A stretch of DNA of 64,000 nt, taken from JAGHBT01 sp035311885 (GTDB lineage Bacteria > Krumholzibacteriota > Krumholzibacteriia > Krumholzibacteriales > WJIX01). How positions within the stretch are numbered: position 1 is the first letter of the stretch; each line of letters opens with the position of its first letter. Below the pieces are notes generated by a model. That model was given only the letters and a program-made list of their open reading frames with translations, did no database searches and was not told where the DNA came from. Positions 36,792 through 45,839 of this stretch are shown here, in pieces. The position numbers were made by a program, and so were the translations under genes. The stretch covers positions 1 to 64,000 of the forward strand of contig CAZKNG010000001.1 of assembly GCA_964554125.1 (NCBI GenBank). Direction: 5' to 3'.

Positions 36792-37739
36792 ATGAAGTTT
36801 AAAAAGGAACATGTTGGTCTCGTAGTAATTATAGCCGCCCTGCTTCTCTATCTATCTCTCAGGGATACTAATAAAACACATTACACTCTTCCGGCAGTAG
36901 AACCTTTGGAGAAATCTGAGATATCGAAGATCATTATAAATAAGAAGGATAATAAAATCACTCTGGCAGAAAATGACGGAAACTGGCTGATCAAACCGCA
37001 GAATTATGCCGCGGACAAGCAAAAGGTAGACCGTTTATTAAAAGAATTTTCCGATTTCAGGCTGACAGGGATGGTATCGGAATCGAAATTATTCTCGCGC
37101 TACGGTCTCGGGGAAGACAATAAAATCAATCTTCAGGCCTTCTCCGGCGAAGATGTAAAAAGGGATCTTTATATCGGCAAGACCGCTTCAACCAAACGCC
37201 ATACTTACGTTATGCTTAAGGACGACACCAGGATTTACGAAGCCAGAAACAACATCAGGAATATATTTGACAAAACTATTGATGAACTTCGAGACAAAAA
37301 TGTCCTGAATTTTGAAACTAAATCGCTTAGAGGTTTAACGATAAAGACCGGGGATAAATCAATCGAATTTGAGAAAAGCGTTGTGCCTCAACCTGTAACT
37401 CCCGGCGAGCAGGAAGAGTCTCCTCCACGTGAACCTGAAGTAACATGGAGAACAACAGAGGGCAAGGCAGGAAAGCCGGAAGTTATTAAACGGATATTCA
37501 GAACCCTATCAAACCTTCAGTGCGACGGCTATATAGAAGAAAAAATAAAGTCTGATTTCACAGACCCCGTTTATAAAATCACTGTAACCGGGAATGAAAC
37601 TCACACTCTCTCAATATTCAAAAAGAGGGATGACGGCAGATATCCCGCGATATCATCCGGAAGCGATTATCCGTTCCTTCTAACCGAGTGGAAAACCAAA
37701 CAGATGATGAAAGAACCGGAAGAGTTTATAGTCAAATAA
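36792..37739 (+). CDS. DUF4340-family protein
   Basis: About 315 residues with an N-terminal membrane anchor (about 8-22) and repeated beta-rich units of the DUF4340 type (KSEISKIIINKKDNKITLAENDG-like start, GLGEDNKINLQAFSG, then a second copy ending in SSGSDYPFLLTEWKTKQ). DUF4340 proteins regularly close ABC/GldG operons as here. The start is taken as ATG 36792, with GGAGGG 10 nt upstream; ATG 36774 is the alternative and lies 3 nt past the gldG-like stop. A Pro/Glu-rich insert lies near residues 200-220. Function unknown. Confidence 0.8.
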   Translation: MKFKKEHVGLVVIIAALLLYLSLRDTNKTHYTLPAVEPLEKSEISKIIINKKDNKITLAENDGNWLIKPQNYAADKQKVDRLLKEFSDFRLTGMVSESKLFSRYGLGEDNKINLQAFSGEDVKRDLYIGKTASTKRHTYVMLKDDTRIYEARNNIRNIFDKTIDELRDKNVLNFETKSLRGLTIKTGDKSIEFEKSVVPQPVTPGEQEESPPREPEVTWRTTEGKAGKPEVIKRIFRTLSNLQCDGYIEEKIKSDFTDPVYKITVTGNETHTLSIFKKRDDGRYPAISSGSDYPFLLTEWKTKQMMKEPEEFIVK

Positions 37740-37756
37740 GTTAATACTGATTTATA

Positions 37757-38611
37757 TCACTTGCCGGTTTGATCCAGATTATATGCCATTACCCTGTTAT
37801 CTGAAAATGTTGGAACGAGGAGTAAGTTCATCTCAGCAATATAGTCAATGTCTGCTGAATTGATACCCGCTTCGGATGTATCTATCAGTAACTTAAGTTC
37901 TCCCTTTCTATCAATTCCGCTTGTCTTTCCCCTCCAATCGGAAAGAATAAACCCGCCCTTACCGTCAACTACCAAACCGTCAATACCAAACCCCGGCTGA
38001 GCGACAGTGCTGATCTCTGAAGTCTCAAGATCTACCGCTTTAAGAGTCCCGTCACCACTGCTCCCTACAAAAAGGGTCCCATTTCTGATAAAAAGACCAT
38101 TAGGGTTCTTTATTTTATCATCCTTAATCCAGACCTCTATATCCTTCCCGCGCAGCCTGTATATCGCGCTCACTTTCGAAGAGGAATCGGAAACATATAT
38201 GTTGCCCGCGGTATCAGCGGCGACATCATTTAGAAATTCTGCCGCGGAGGCTTTATACCTTTGCATTATCTTACCGGTTTTGATATCTATTTCCACAACT
38301 TCATCGATATCGGCAAGGTACAACTTACCTTCATAAATCGCCATACCCTTAGGCGCGTTTAAAGATGTAATCCATCTTGGAACTGTCACCTCGCCGCGGA
38401 TACTTAATTTCGAAACAAAACCGTTCCCGTCACGTGCCGTCGGACTGCCGTTTATGTTAGAGACATAGATAACATTTCTCGCGTGATCATATTTTACAGA
38501 TTCGGGGGTCTTAAACTCTCCGGATGCAGCCCACCGTTTATTTACACCCCCCACATCACCGCCACACGATGAAATCAGAATAAATACCAGAAATAGTACA
38601 ACTTTTTTCAT
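37757..38611 (-). CDS. Lipoprotein with SMP-30/NHL-like beta-propeller
   Basis: A 284-residue predicted lipoprotein with lipobox ISSC near residue 16. The rest consists of six-bladed-propeller-like repeats (VKYDHARNVIYVSNINGS, KGMAIYEGKLYLADIDEVVEID, DVAADTAGNIYVSDSS, NGLFIRNGTLFVGSSGD, DGLVVDGKGGFILSDWRG). This resembles SMP-30/gluconolactonase-like and NHL proteins, which may be enzymes or binding scaffolds. ATG start after AAAGG. It converges with the DUF4340 gene with only 17 nt between. Confidence 0.8.
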   Translation of the reverse strand: MKKVVLFLVFILISSCGGDVGGVNKRWAASGEFKTPESVKYDHARNVIYVSNINGSPTARDGNGFVSKLSIRGEVTVPRWITSLNAPKGMAIYEGKLYLADIDEVVEIDIKTGKIMQRYKASAAEFLNDVAADTAGNIYVSDSSSKVSAIYRLRGKDIEVWIKDDKIKNPNGLFIRNGTLFVGSSGDGTLKAVDLETSEISTVAQPGFGIDGLVVDGKGGFILSDWRGKTSGIDRKGELKLLIDTSEAGINSADIDYIAEMNLLLVPTFSDNRVMAYNLDQTGK

Positions 38612-38715
38612 AGCTAACCTTTCTCTTGAATCCTGTCCTGAATTATTTTAAACAACTTCACAAAATAATGCTGATAAGAGCTTTACTTCCCATTTTAATT
38701 CATCAGGAAAGAATT

Positions 38716-39855
38716 TTATTTAAGTATCTCGATTTTCTCCTTATACACAACATCCCGTTCCTTAAGCCCTTTAAGCATGAAATCAACACACCGCTGGCTC
38801 TTGCCGATATACTCGGGAGGGGAAACACCTTCTCTGTCATAAAGCCCCTCAGCCACCATCCTGGCCGCTACAGTAGCCGTGTATCCGGTCACACGTGCCA
38901 TAGAATGAACATCAGACTCCTGGTCATATCTGTCATACAGGTTGTAAAGATACCTGACATTTCTGTCATCTTTCTTCCCTTCAACAAGAATCTTCATGAC
39001 TGTAATGTCGGCCTGGCCACTTTTAAGTTCCCACATTGGAAAAAGCAGTTTTGAAGTAAAATCTATAGGTCTAATTTCTACCCCCTTTATTTTCAGCGGT
39101 TCCTTGCTGAAAAATCCTGTTTCTCTCAATACCTTCATCTTATCTATGTGACCGGGGTATCGAACTGTTTTCTCTTTCATATTAGAGGCGTCTATAGTCC
39201 TGGCCAGAGTTCTGAGTCCGTCACTGTTAAAGGCCTCAAGGGTTCCAATCTCCGGAAAATCGATATATTCCGGATCAGAAAGAGCAGTTCTGGTAACGAG
39301 GAGATCATTTACAACATACCTTGCCGGCCTGGTATATTCCTCTATAACATCAACAGGTGAAAAAACCGCTTTGTATTCATAAGGCCACTCCCTTAACTCC
39401 GGCAGCCCTCCCACGTATATTTCACAATTTTCTGTTTCATCCAATAAATGATCCACGTAACCTATTAATATATTACTCATCCCGGGAGCTACGCCGCAGT
39501 CCATTATTGCTACAGAATTTCTTCTCTTTGCAAGGTCATCAAGCTGGAAAGGATCTTCGGGGAAGAACGCGATATCTATAACATTCTTTCCGGCCAGAAG
39601 CACCGCTTCAAACGTCCGATATCCCATAAATCCGGGGACGGCGCTTACTACCATATCATAATCTGAAACAAGATTCTTAACTTCAGCCGGGTTGGAAAGA
39701 TCCCTCTTTATCCTGGAAATAAAGAGAGAGCTGTCAATTCTCTCCAATGCCGATTCATTGATATCAGCAACTGTGACTTCAAAACCTGATTCAGCCGCAA
39801 GGTCCTCAGCCATTGGACCTCCCACAAGTCCCGCTCCCAGGACAATAATCTTCAT
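38716..39855 (-). CDS. Saccharopine dehydrogenase-like NAD(P)-dependent oxidoreductase
   Basis: About 379 residues. A Rossmann domain begins with VLGAGLVGGPMAEDLA, followed by the family features VVSAVPGFMGYRTFEA, DCGVAPGMSNILIGY and, near the middle, YPGHIDKM. Relatives include lysine dehydrogenases, carboxynorspermidine dehydrogenase and saccharopine dehydrogenase; from sequence alone I cannot choose. The start is ATG 39855 because GGAGGG lies 5 nt upstream, not the ATG at 39867 that contains this ribosome site. It stands alone between two unrelated genes. Confidence 0.87.
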   Translation of the reverse strand: MKIIVLGAGLVGGPMAEDLAAESGFEVTVADINESALERIDSSLFISRIKRDLSNPAEVKNLVSDYDMVVSAVPGFMGYRTFEAVLLAGKNVIDIAFFPEDPFQLDDLAKRRNSVAIMDCGVAPGMSNILIGYVDHLLDETENCEIYVGGLPELREWPYEYKAVFSPVDVIEEYTRPARYVVNDLLVTRTALSDPEYIDFPEIGTLEAFNSDGLRTLARTIDASNMKEKTVRYPGHIDKMKVLRETGFFSKEPLKIKGVEIRPIDFTSKLLFPMWELKSGQADITVMKILVEGKKDDRNVRYLYNLYDRYDQESDVHSMARVTGYTATVAARMVAEGLYDREGVSPPEYIGKSQRCVDFMLKGLKERDVVYKEKIEILK

Positions 39856-39895
39856 TTTTCCCTCCATATCTTATATCCCTTTAAAATCAAAACGG

Positions 39896-41587
39896 TTATT
39901 TTAACAATATCATCTTCCGGGAAAGCTCTTCCCGGCCGAATCTTAACCTGTAGAAGTAAACTCCCGAGCATACCCGGTTGCCGGCGGTATCCTTACCATT
40001 CCATACAACAGATTTATTACTCCCTCTATTCTGAGTGCGGTCTAGAAGAGATTTAACAAACCTTCCGGCCGCGTCATATATGTCCAGTTTAACCCTTCCT
40101 TTCTCAGGTAGATCATAAGTAATAGTAGTTGATGGATTGAACGGATTCGGATAACTCTGATGAAGAGCAAGCGGTATCTGCGGAATAGATATTCTCTCTG
40201 TCTCAAAAAGAAATTTATAGCAGCCTCCGTTTTCGATTCCCACACGATAGAAATATGTCTTCCCCCTACTGCAATCGGCATCCTCGAATGAATATATCAA
40301 CCCGTAGACCTTTATCTCCCGGGGCTGAATTCTCTCTATAATCCCTCCCGGAAATTCCCCCCTGTAAACGGCGAGTTCTGAAATATCAACAGCTTCAGAC
40401 AGTTCCCATTCTACTTTGACCGCCTCATTACAGAAACCCGCGGAATATCCTTGAACCAGAGTAGGGACAAGATGGGTATAGAAAAGATATATTCCGCTAC
40501 CAGCCATTGCCGAGAATATATTATCATCAGATATGGCAATAGCCATAGCTTCATCGCTTGTGTCGTAATATCCCGCTTCGGAAGGGTTTTCAGGATCTGT
40601 TATTTCTATCACACGGAGTCCGCCTGCTCTGTCAGCTACATACGCGAAATTGCCGTCTAAGGCTACATCCCAGGCCCTGTCCGCGGTCATAATAAAGCCG
40701 ACCTCTTTCAGGCTGTCGGGAACGCTGATATCAATTACACGAAGACCGCACTCAAAATCAGCTACATAGGCGAAGTTTCCGTCAAGAGCCACTCCACAGG
40801 CATAACAGGGATAGTCGCCTGTATCAAAAGACCCCGTCTCATATAGGCTGTCCGGATCGCTTATATTCACCACCCTGAGGCCTTCCAAGCCATCAGCTAC
40901 GTAAGCGTAATCACCTCTTACAACAACCTCTATTGCATAGCCGTTCGTGTCAAATAAACCAACCTCCACAAGGCTGTAGGGATCGCTAACATCTATCACC
41001 CTTAAGCCGGAATTCACATCTGCTACATACGCGAAATTGCCGTTTACCGCTACACCACTCGCTCCGTCAGTGCTTAAGAAATCTGTTTCAAAGAGTGTGT
41101 CCGGATGACTGATATCAATCACATGAAGCCCGTTATTATCATCAACAACATAGGCATAATTGCCGTTTAATACTATATCCTTTATCAGCTCCCCTACGGC
41201 AATCTCTTCGATTTTAACCGGAAGAGCATGATTTGTAAAATCTACTGTTACAAGAGTTGAATCATCACCGAAGTAAACGGTATCTCCCCTCGCCGCGGCT
41301 GACTCACACCCGCCGGCTGTCCCCCATATTCCCTGTAGATCCACATTTTCGCTTTCTCCGTCAGCACGGGGCTTTTCATTTTCAATTCCGTTTTTCGACT
41401 GAAAAAGCAGCGTAAAAGAAACCGTTTTACCCTCATCTAAATACTGCCGCGATATATCTTTCGCGTTCGCAGAAAATTTCATATCCCCGGTTGATAAATC
41501 CTGCGCTTGAATCTCTGCTGAATATAAAAAGAAGGCAAAAAAGAGTGGAATAATAAGACACTTCGACCCTATTTCAATTCTGCTCAT
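39896..41587 (-). CDS. Secreted LVIVD-repeat protein with YPNPFNPST-type C-terminal sorting domain
   Basis: A 563-residue protein with an N-terminal signal peptide. From about residue 95 to 375 lie about six or seven units of roughly 40-45 residues built on the pattern GNFAYVADxxxGLRVIDISDPxxxxEVG, the LVIVD beta-propeller repeat of surface proteins. After a fibronectin-like stretch, the last about 90 residues carry HQSYPNPFNPSTTITYDLP, LDIYDAAGRFV, WNGKDTAGNRV, and SGVYFYRL, the C-terminal module (FlgD-like/type A sorting) that in FCB-group bacteria marks proteins for secretion and surface attachment, in Bacteroidetes by the type IX system. Function of the propeller is unknown. Confidence 0.88.
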   Translation of the reverse strand: MSRIEIGSKCLIIPLFFAFFLYSAEIQAQDLSTGDMKFSANAKDISRQYLDEGKTVSFTLLFQSKNGIENEKPRADGESENVDLQGIWGTAGGCESAAARGDTVYFGDDSTLVTVDFTNHALPVKIEEIAVGELIKDIVLNGNYAYVVDDNNGLHVIDISHPDTLFETDFLSTDGASGVAVNGNFAYVADVNSGLRVIDVSDPYSLVEVGLFDTNGYAIEVVVRGDYAYVADGLEGLRVVNISDPDSLYETGSFDTGDYPCYACGVALDGNFAYVADFECGLRVIDISVPDSLKEVGFIMTADRAWDVALDGNFAYVADRAGGLRVIEITDPENPSEAGYYDTSDEAMAIAISDDNIFSAMAGSGIYLFYTHLVPTLVQGYSAGFCNEAVKVEWELSEAVDISELAVYRGEFPGGIIERIQPREIKVYGLIYSFEDADCSRGKTYFYRVGIENGGCYKFLFETERISIPQIPLALHQSYPNPFNPSTTITYDLPEKGRVKLDIYDAAGRFVKSLLDRTQNRGSNKSVVWNGKDTAGNRVCSGVYFYRLRFGREELSRKMILLK

Positions 41588-41721
41588 AACATTCGCCTCC
41601 CGTGCTTAAGGCAGAACTATTCAGGAAACAAGCTGTTTTAATGAATCATAATATTTATAATATACACCTTAAGAGCACTATATCAGAATGATAACAGAGG
41701 CTCAAGACGTAAAAGATCAGG

Positions 41722-42564
41722 TTACATCGGAAGAAGAACAATGGCAATTGCGGCTAGCGTCAGGCCGGTTAGAGCAATAGGCCCGAGACGTTCTTTCCAG
41801 ACCGCAAAACCCAGCAGAGTAGAGACAAGAATAACTGTAAGATTTACAAATGGAAAGGCCTGTGACGCCGGGATCGTCTGAAGAGCCTTAAGAATAAATA
41901 CCGTGCTGAAAAGATTCGGTACTCCGAGAAAGAGCCCCAGCGTGAGAGTGCCGTAGTCGAAATGTATTCGTTTCACCCAGATAATGACCCATACTATGAT
42001 CGCGGCTACGGTAAAGAGAATCCATGTAAAGAGAAGTCTTTCAATATCCGGCGAGAGCTCTCTGAAAGCCTTGAGCAGCAGATCGCCCGCTCCCATCACA
42101 AAGAAAAGAGAAACAATAAGAAACCAATACCTTTCACCAGGCCGGTTCTTTGAATTTTCTCCGGAAAGCCCTATGCCGAAAAGGATAATCGCTATCATCC
42201 CCAGTCCGATCCCGCTCCACTGGTATAGACCTGGCTGTTCTCCCCACAGCATAATCGAAGCAATTATGGGAACAGCTACAGAAAGCCGCATTACTGTCAC
42301 GGGGACTGCAAGAGGCCCTCTGGAAATCCCTGAAAGCAACAAAAGAAAACCCAGGACAAAATCAACTCCGGCGCCTACCCCCAGACCTAATGTCTTCAAT
42401 CCCGGCCAGCGTATTTCCCCCTTCAGAAGAATCACTGAAAGAATCGAGGCAACCACATAATTTGCCCCTATAAGTAAAAGTCTGTTTCCGCCTCTAACTT
42501 CATTTACTTTAAGAATCAGGGCTATAGCAACCGAGCAGCCGGCCGCGGACAATAACCAGATCAA
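41722..42564 (-). CDS. EamA/DMT-family transporter (second)
   Basis: A 280-residue membrane protein with about ten hydrophobic segments; the second half ends with ASQAFPFVNLTVILVSTLLGFAVWKERL, an EamA-type signature, and both halves show the drug/metabolite pattern. TTG start at 42564, with GAGGAG upstream; its start overlaps the stop of the metallopeptidase gene (TTGA), so the two are translationally coupled. Substrate unknown. Confidence 0.87.
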   Translation of the reverse strand: MIWLLSAAGCSVAIALILKVNEVRGGNRLLLIGANYVVASILSVILLKGEIRWPGLKTLGLGVGAGVDFVLGFLLLLSGISRGPLAVPVTVMRLSVAVPIIASIMLWGEQPGLYQWSGIGLGMIAIILFGIGLSGENSKNRPGERYWFLIVSLFFVMGAGDLLLKAFRELSPDIERLLFTWILFTVAAIIVWVIIWVKRIHFDYGTLTLGLFLGVPNLFSTVFILKALQTIPASQAFPFVNLTVILVSTLLGFAVWKERLGPIALTGLTLAAIAIVLLPM

Positions 42565-44171
42565 CTCTTCTCCTCTCTAAGATATGACATGAGATAATCA
42601 ACCTTCAACGGCTCCCCCGTGGCATTTTCTATAAGTTCATTCCAGCTTACACGATTGCCCGAGCTGTAAACTGAATCAATAAAAAATTGGCTTACATCCT
42701 TATTCCCGTAAATAGAACCCTTTTTCCCGGAAGTTCCATCTATGATATTATTTTCTATATAATTACGGAACTGCGCCGCGATAAGTTCACCCAACATATA
42801 ATTATGGTAATAAACGGGACTCGTAACGATATGAATTTTAGTCGCCCAATCAGGCATATCTCTTCGGGGAGGAGGAGTTATAAACTGATATTCGCGGACT
42901 ATATTCCACCATATTGCGTTCAGGTCGCCCCGGGGATTTCTGTACAGCTCCCTTTCAAACCTGAACATGACCTGACACCAGCGGGCAAACACAAGCAGTC
43001 TGGCTCTGATTGCTCTGCCTGCCTTAGAACTTATTTTTTCTACTTCTTTAACACTCAAATCCAGGGCGCTCTTCATCCACAACGGGTCCCTTGCCAATCC
43101 TCCGAAAAAGATCGCCGAAGCTTCCGTCAAGCAGATATTAGGATATATTCTAAGTAGATAGGGGAGAGAACCGCTGACATATTTATCATAAACCGCGTGA
43201 CCGAGTTCATGAAGAATCGTATCGGTCCATTTCGCGTTATCTTTAATATTGCAAAGAACTCTTATGTCGCCGGCGCGGTCGATGTCAGTACAGAAAGCGT
43301 GAGGAGACTTCCCCTCCCGCTCGTAAAGATCACTTCTAACTAAAATATCACTGACATTCATGCCGATGCTGTCATAGAATTCTGCGGCTATCTCAGCCGG
43401 CATCGTGCCTGAGTAATATTTATCAAAATTCATACTGAACAAACCCGGAAGCTCCTGAAAATAGAGATCCTCATAATGCCAGGGCATAACCTGATCCTCT
43501 GTAATTCCGTAAAGCTGAGCTGTTCTGCCGTCTAATTCATCCTTAACTGCCCTGAACGGTTCACGCGTAACCCTTTCAAGCCTGTCGAAGAGTTCTACAA
43601 GATTACCTTCATCCTGCTCGTTAAGATATAGGGACATGGAGTAGAAATTATCAAAACCCGCCATAGCCGCGGCCTCATTTCGAAGCTCAACAAGCCTGAT
43701 AAGATCCTCTTCTATCAATTCCCCGACCCTTTTATGGCTTTCCCAGACGAGCTGTCTTTTCCGGCTGTTTCTTTCTGTTAAAAGTATATCAGACACATCA
43801 TTGCGGGACAGTTTCATTCCGTTAAACTCAGCTCTGAAGAGATTGAACTTCCGTTCCAGCCCGGAGGAGAGCTTTGTAATACCTGCAAGAAATGATAAAT
43901 CTGTCTGCCTGCCGAGATACCGCAGATACAGAATATCCCCGATTCTGGACAAGAGCCTGTTTTCAAAATCGCCGCTCGCTCTTACTCTCTCTACAAACGT
44001 AAAATCCTCTCTTGCTGCGTAAACCTCCTCCAGATGAAAGCGCAAACGGGATAAATCATCAAAATATCTTTTAGCGCCCGTAATAGAACCATTCCAGTGG
44101 GCAAGCGCTATCTTCTTTTTAAGAGGTTTGATGACATTCTCATGCTCTACGACAAATTCTCTAAAGTTCAT
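42561..44171 (-). CDS. Zinc metallopeptidase, M2/M3-like
   Basis: A 536-residue mostly helical protein. The zinc motif HELGH has H321, E322 and H325, and a downstream glutamate (E350, in LTEASAIFFGG) is a credible third ligand, giving the gluzincin HExxH...E arrangement. The pattern ILHELGHAVYDKY and LPYLLR is what I recall from bacterial M2-type (angiotensin-converting-enzyme-like) and M3-like oligopeptidases. No signal peptide is visible, so probably cytoplasmic. ATG with AAAGAGGA upstream. Substrate unknown. Confidence 0.82.
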   Translation of the reverse strand: MNFREFVVEHENVIKPLKKKIALAHWNGSITGAKRYFDDLSRLRFHLEEVYAAREDFTFVERVRASGDFENRLLSRIGDILYLRYLGRQTDLSFLAGITKLSSGLERKFNLFRAEFNGMKLSRNDVSDILLTERNSRKRQLVWESHKRVGELIEEDLIRLVELRNEAAAMAGFDNFYSMSLYLNEQDEGNLVELFDRLERVTREPFRAVKDELDGRTAQLYGITEDQVMPWHYEDLYFQELPGLFSMNFDKYYSGTMPAEIAAEFYDSIGMNVSDILVRSDLYEREGKSPHAFCTDIDRAGDIRVLCNIKDNAKWTDTILHELGHAVYDKYVSGSLPYLLRIYPNICLTEASAIFFGGLARDPLWMKSALDLSVKEVEKISSKAGRAIRARLLVFARWCQVMFRFERELYRNPRGDLNAIWWNIVREYQFITPPPRRDMPDWATKIHIVTSPVYYHNYMLGELIAAQFRNYIENNIIDGTSGKKGSIYGNKDVSQFFIDSVYSSGNRVSWNELIENATGEPLKVDYLMSYLREEKS

Positions 44172-44265
44172 TATTCCTCTTTAATATACTAATTAAAAAA
44201 TATACAACCGTATTGAATATAAACGGCGCTGGGATTTTACAACAAACCTTCCGCTCTCAACCCGA

Positions 44266-44309
44266 TTAAAAACGGATTGAGCCGCAAGCAGACTTGAGAC
44301 TCAATCCGT
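44266..44309 (-). terminator. Intrinsic terminator after the flavoprotein gene
   Basis: A perfect 10-bp inverted repeat, ACGGATTGAG at 44272-44281 and CTCAATCCGT at 44300-44309, with an 18-nt loop. On the minus strand the stem is followed by TTTTTAAT. It lies 33 nt downstream of the flavoprotein stop at 44343. Confidence 0.7.
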
Positions 44310-44342
44310 AATACCGACCTTTTCCCAGAATAAAACGATCTA

Positions 44343-45689
44343 TTATCTACCAATCTTTCTTAAGGCGTTCTTGGCCGCGTCAACGATAGGGTAGGTTGTA
44401 GGTGCTGATGTCAACAGAGGATGTGTTCCGAACTGCAATGTCGCGAGATCTGTCGCTGTCATCTCATTCTGAATCGCCACTCCGAGTATATTAACCATCT
44501 CACCCGCTGATTTACCTGATACCACCTGAGCACCCAGCAGAATTCCGCTCGGCCCCGCGAAGACGAGTTTTATGTATTGAAGAGAGCTGTCGCTGAAACA
44601 GCCGGGATGGCGGTCGCGTGACCTGGCTTCTCCAACAACTATTTCAAAACCTTCATCTAATGAAGATTTTTCTATTTTGCCCGCGGATCCTAACGACACG
44701 CCCTCTATAGATGTAGAAAATATAGCTATATTTCCCTTCTTCTCCCTTACCATCTTCAAACCAAAGAGGTTTCCTCCAGCTATCCTCGCTTCAAAAGTTG
44801 CGGTTGAAGCCAGCATTAATTTTGAAGGCTTTCTGGTGAAAAAGCATTTATGCTCGACGCAATCCCCTGCCGCGAATACATCTTTTACCGATGTTCTCAT
44901 ATATTCATCAACCCATATCCCCCCGGTAATCCCCATGTGAAGACCGGCCTCCATAGCCAGCCGGGCGTTTGCTTTATATCCAATAGAGAGAATCACCGCG
45001 TCAGCTTCTATGACAGTTGAATCATCAAGTTCAACCCCTGATACCTTGCCGTTCTCATTTAAAATCCTTTTAACTCTGCTGGAAGTCCTGATATCTATGC
45101 CGTTATCCGACATGGCCTTAGCCGCGTAATCAGAAACATCCTTATCAAAGGCCAGCGGCAACACACCATCAAGAGCCTCAACCAGTGTTACCTTTTCGAC
45201 CTCTTTTCTGAGCTCATCACTCATCTCCATACCGATAAAACCGGCACCAATTACAACAAGATTCTTTGACCCCTTCAGTTCCGGTTGAACTTTTTTAATA
45301 TATTCATAATCCTTGGGAATTGAATATACGCCATCTGCTTCTGCCCCTTCAATCGGAGGTATTACAGGAGTCGATCCCGTAGCAAAAACAAGTTTGTTAT
45401 ACCCAACCTCTTTTCCGCGCGATGTTTTAACACTTTTGTTTTCAGTATCGACGCTTACAACTTCATCAATAAGAAATTCTATGCCCAGCTTCCTGGGACC
45501 TTCTATACTCATAACACCGTCGTCAACACTTTTTAATGTGGAAAATGTGTACGGAATGCTGCAGGGAATCAGAGAAATTTCCTCTTTCCTTATTACAAGG
45601 ACACTCTTTTCCGGATAATCAAGCTTCGCGGTTTTAGCTGAAATAATGCCGGCCGCGGAGCCTCCTATTACGACTACATCGTACTTCAT
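44343..45689 (-). CDS. CoA-disulfide reductase / NADH oxidase-type flavoprotein
   Basis: A 448-residue pyridine-nucleotide-disulfide oxidoreductase of the single-cysteine group. FAD motif VVIGGSAAG at 6-14, redox cysteine C43 in IPCSIPYTF (the position used by NADH oxidases, peroxidases and CoA-disulfide reductases), second Rossmann GAGFIGMEMSDEL, ATFEARIAGGNLFG, and a C-terminal dimerisation domain. Such enzymes reduce O2, peroxide, CoA-disulfide or polysulfide; the substrate cannot be set here. No rhodanese domain. The start is ATG 45689 after AAAGGAG; a frame extension to 45719 lacks one. A terminator follows. Confidence 0.88.
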   Translation of the reverse strand: MKYDVVVIGGSAAGIISAKTAKLDYPEKSVLVIRKEEISLIPCSIPYTFSTLKSVDDGVMSIEGPRKLGIEFLIDEVVSVDTENKSVKTSRGKEVGYNKLVFATGSTPVIPPIEGAEADGVYSIPKDYEYIKKVQPELKGSKNLVVIGAGFIGMEMSDELRKEVEKVTLVEALDGVLPLAFDKDVSDYAAKAMSDNGIDIRTSSRVKRILNENGKVSGVELDDSTVIEADAVILSIGYKANARLAMEAGLHMGITGGIWVDEYMRTSVKDVFAAGDCVEHKCFFTRKPSKLMLASTATFEARIAGGNLFGLKMVREKKGNIAIFSTSIEGVSLGSAGKIEKSSLDEGFEIVVGEARSRDRHPGCFSDSSLQYIKLVFAGPSGILLGAQVVSGKSAGEMVNILGVAIQNEMTATDLATLQFGTHPLLTSAPTTYPIVDAAKNALRKIGR

Positions 45690-45839
45690 AAAAACTCCTT
45701 TGAGCAGGGACGTACGCACTAATTTAATACTTTGAAAAATTAGTTTACAGTAACATAATACAAACTTTCACTTTATAATCAAATATTTTCGATTTGACTC
45801 TTTGTATCTGTATATATGGAATCTGCTTTCCTCTATTGC

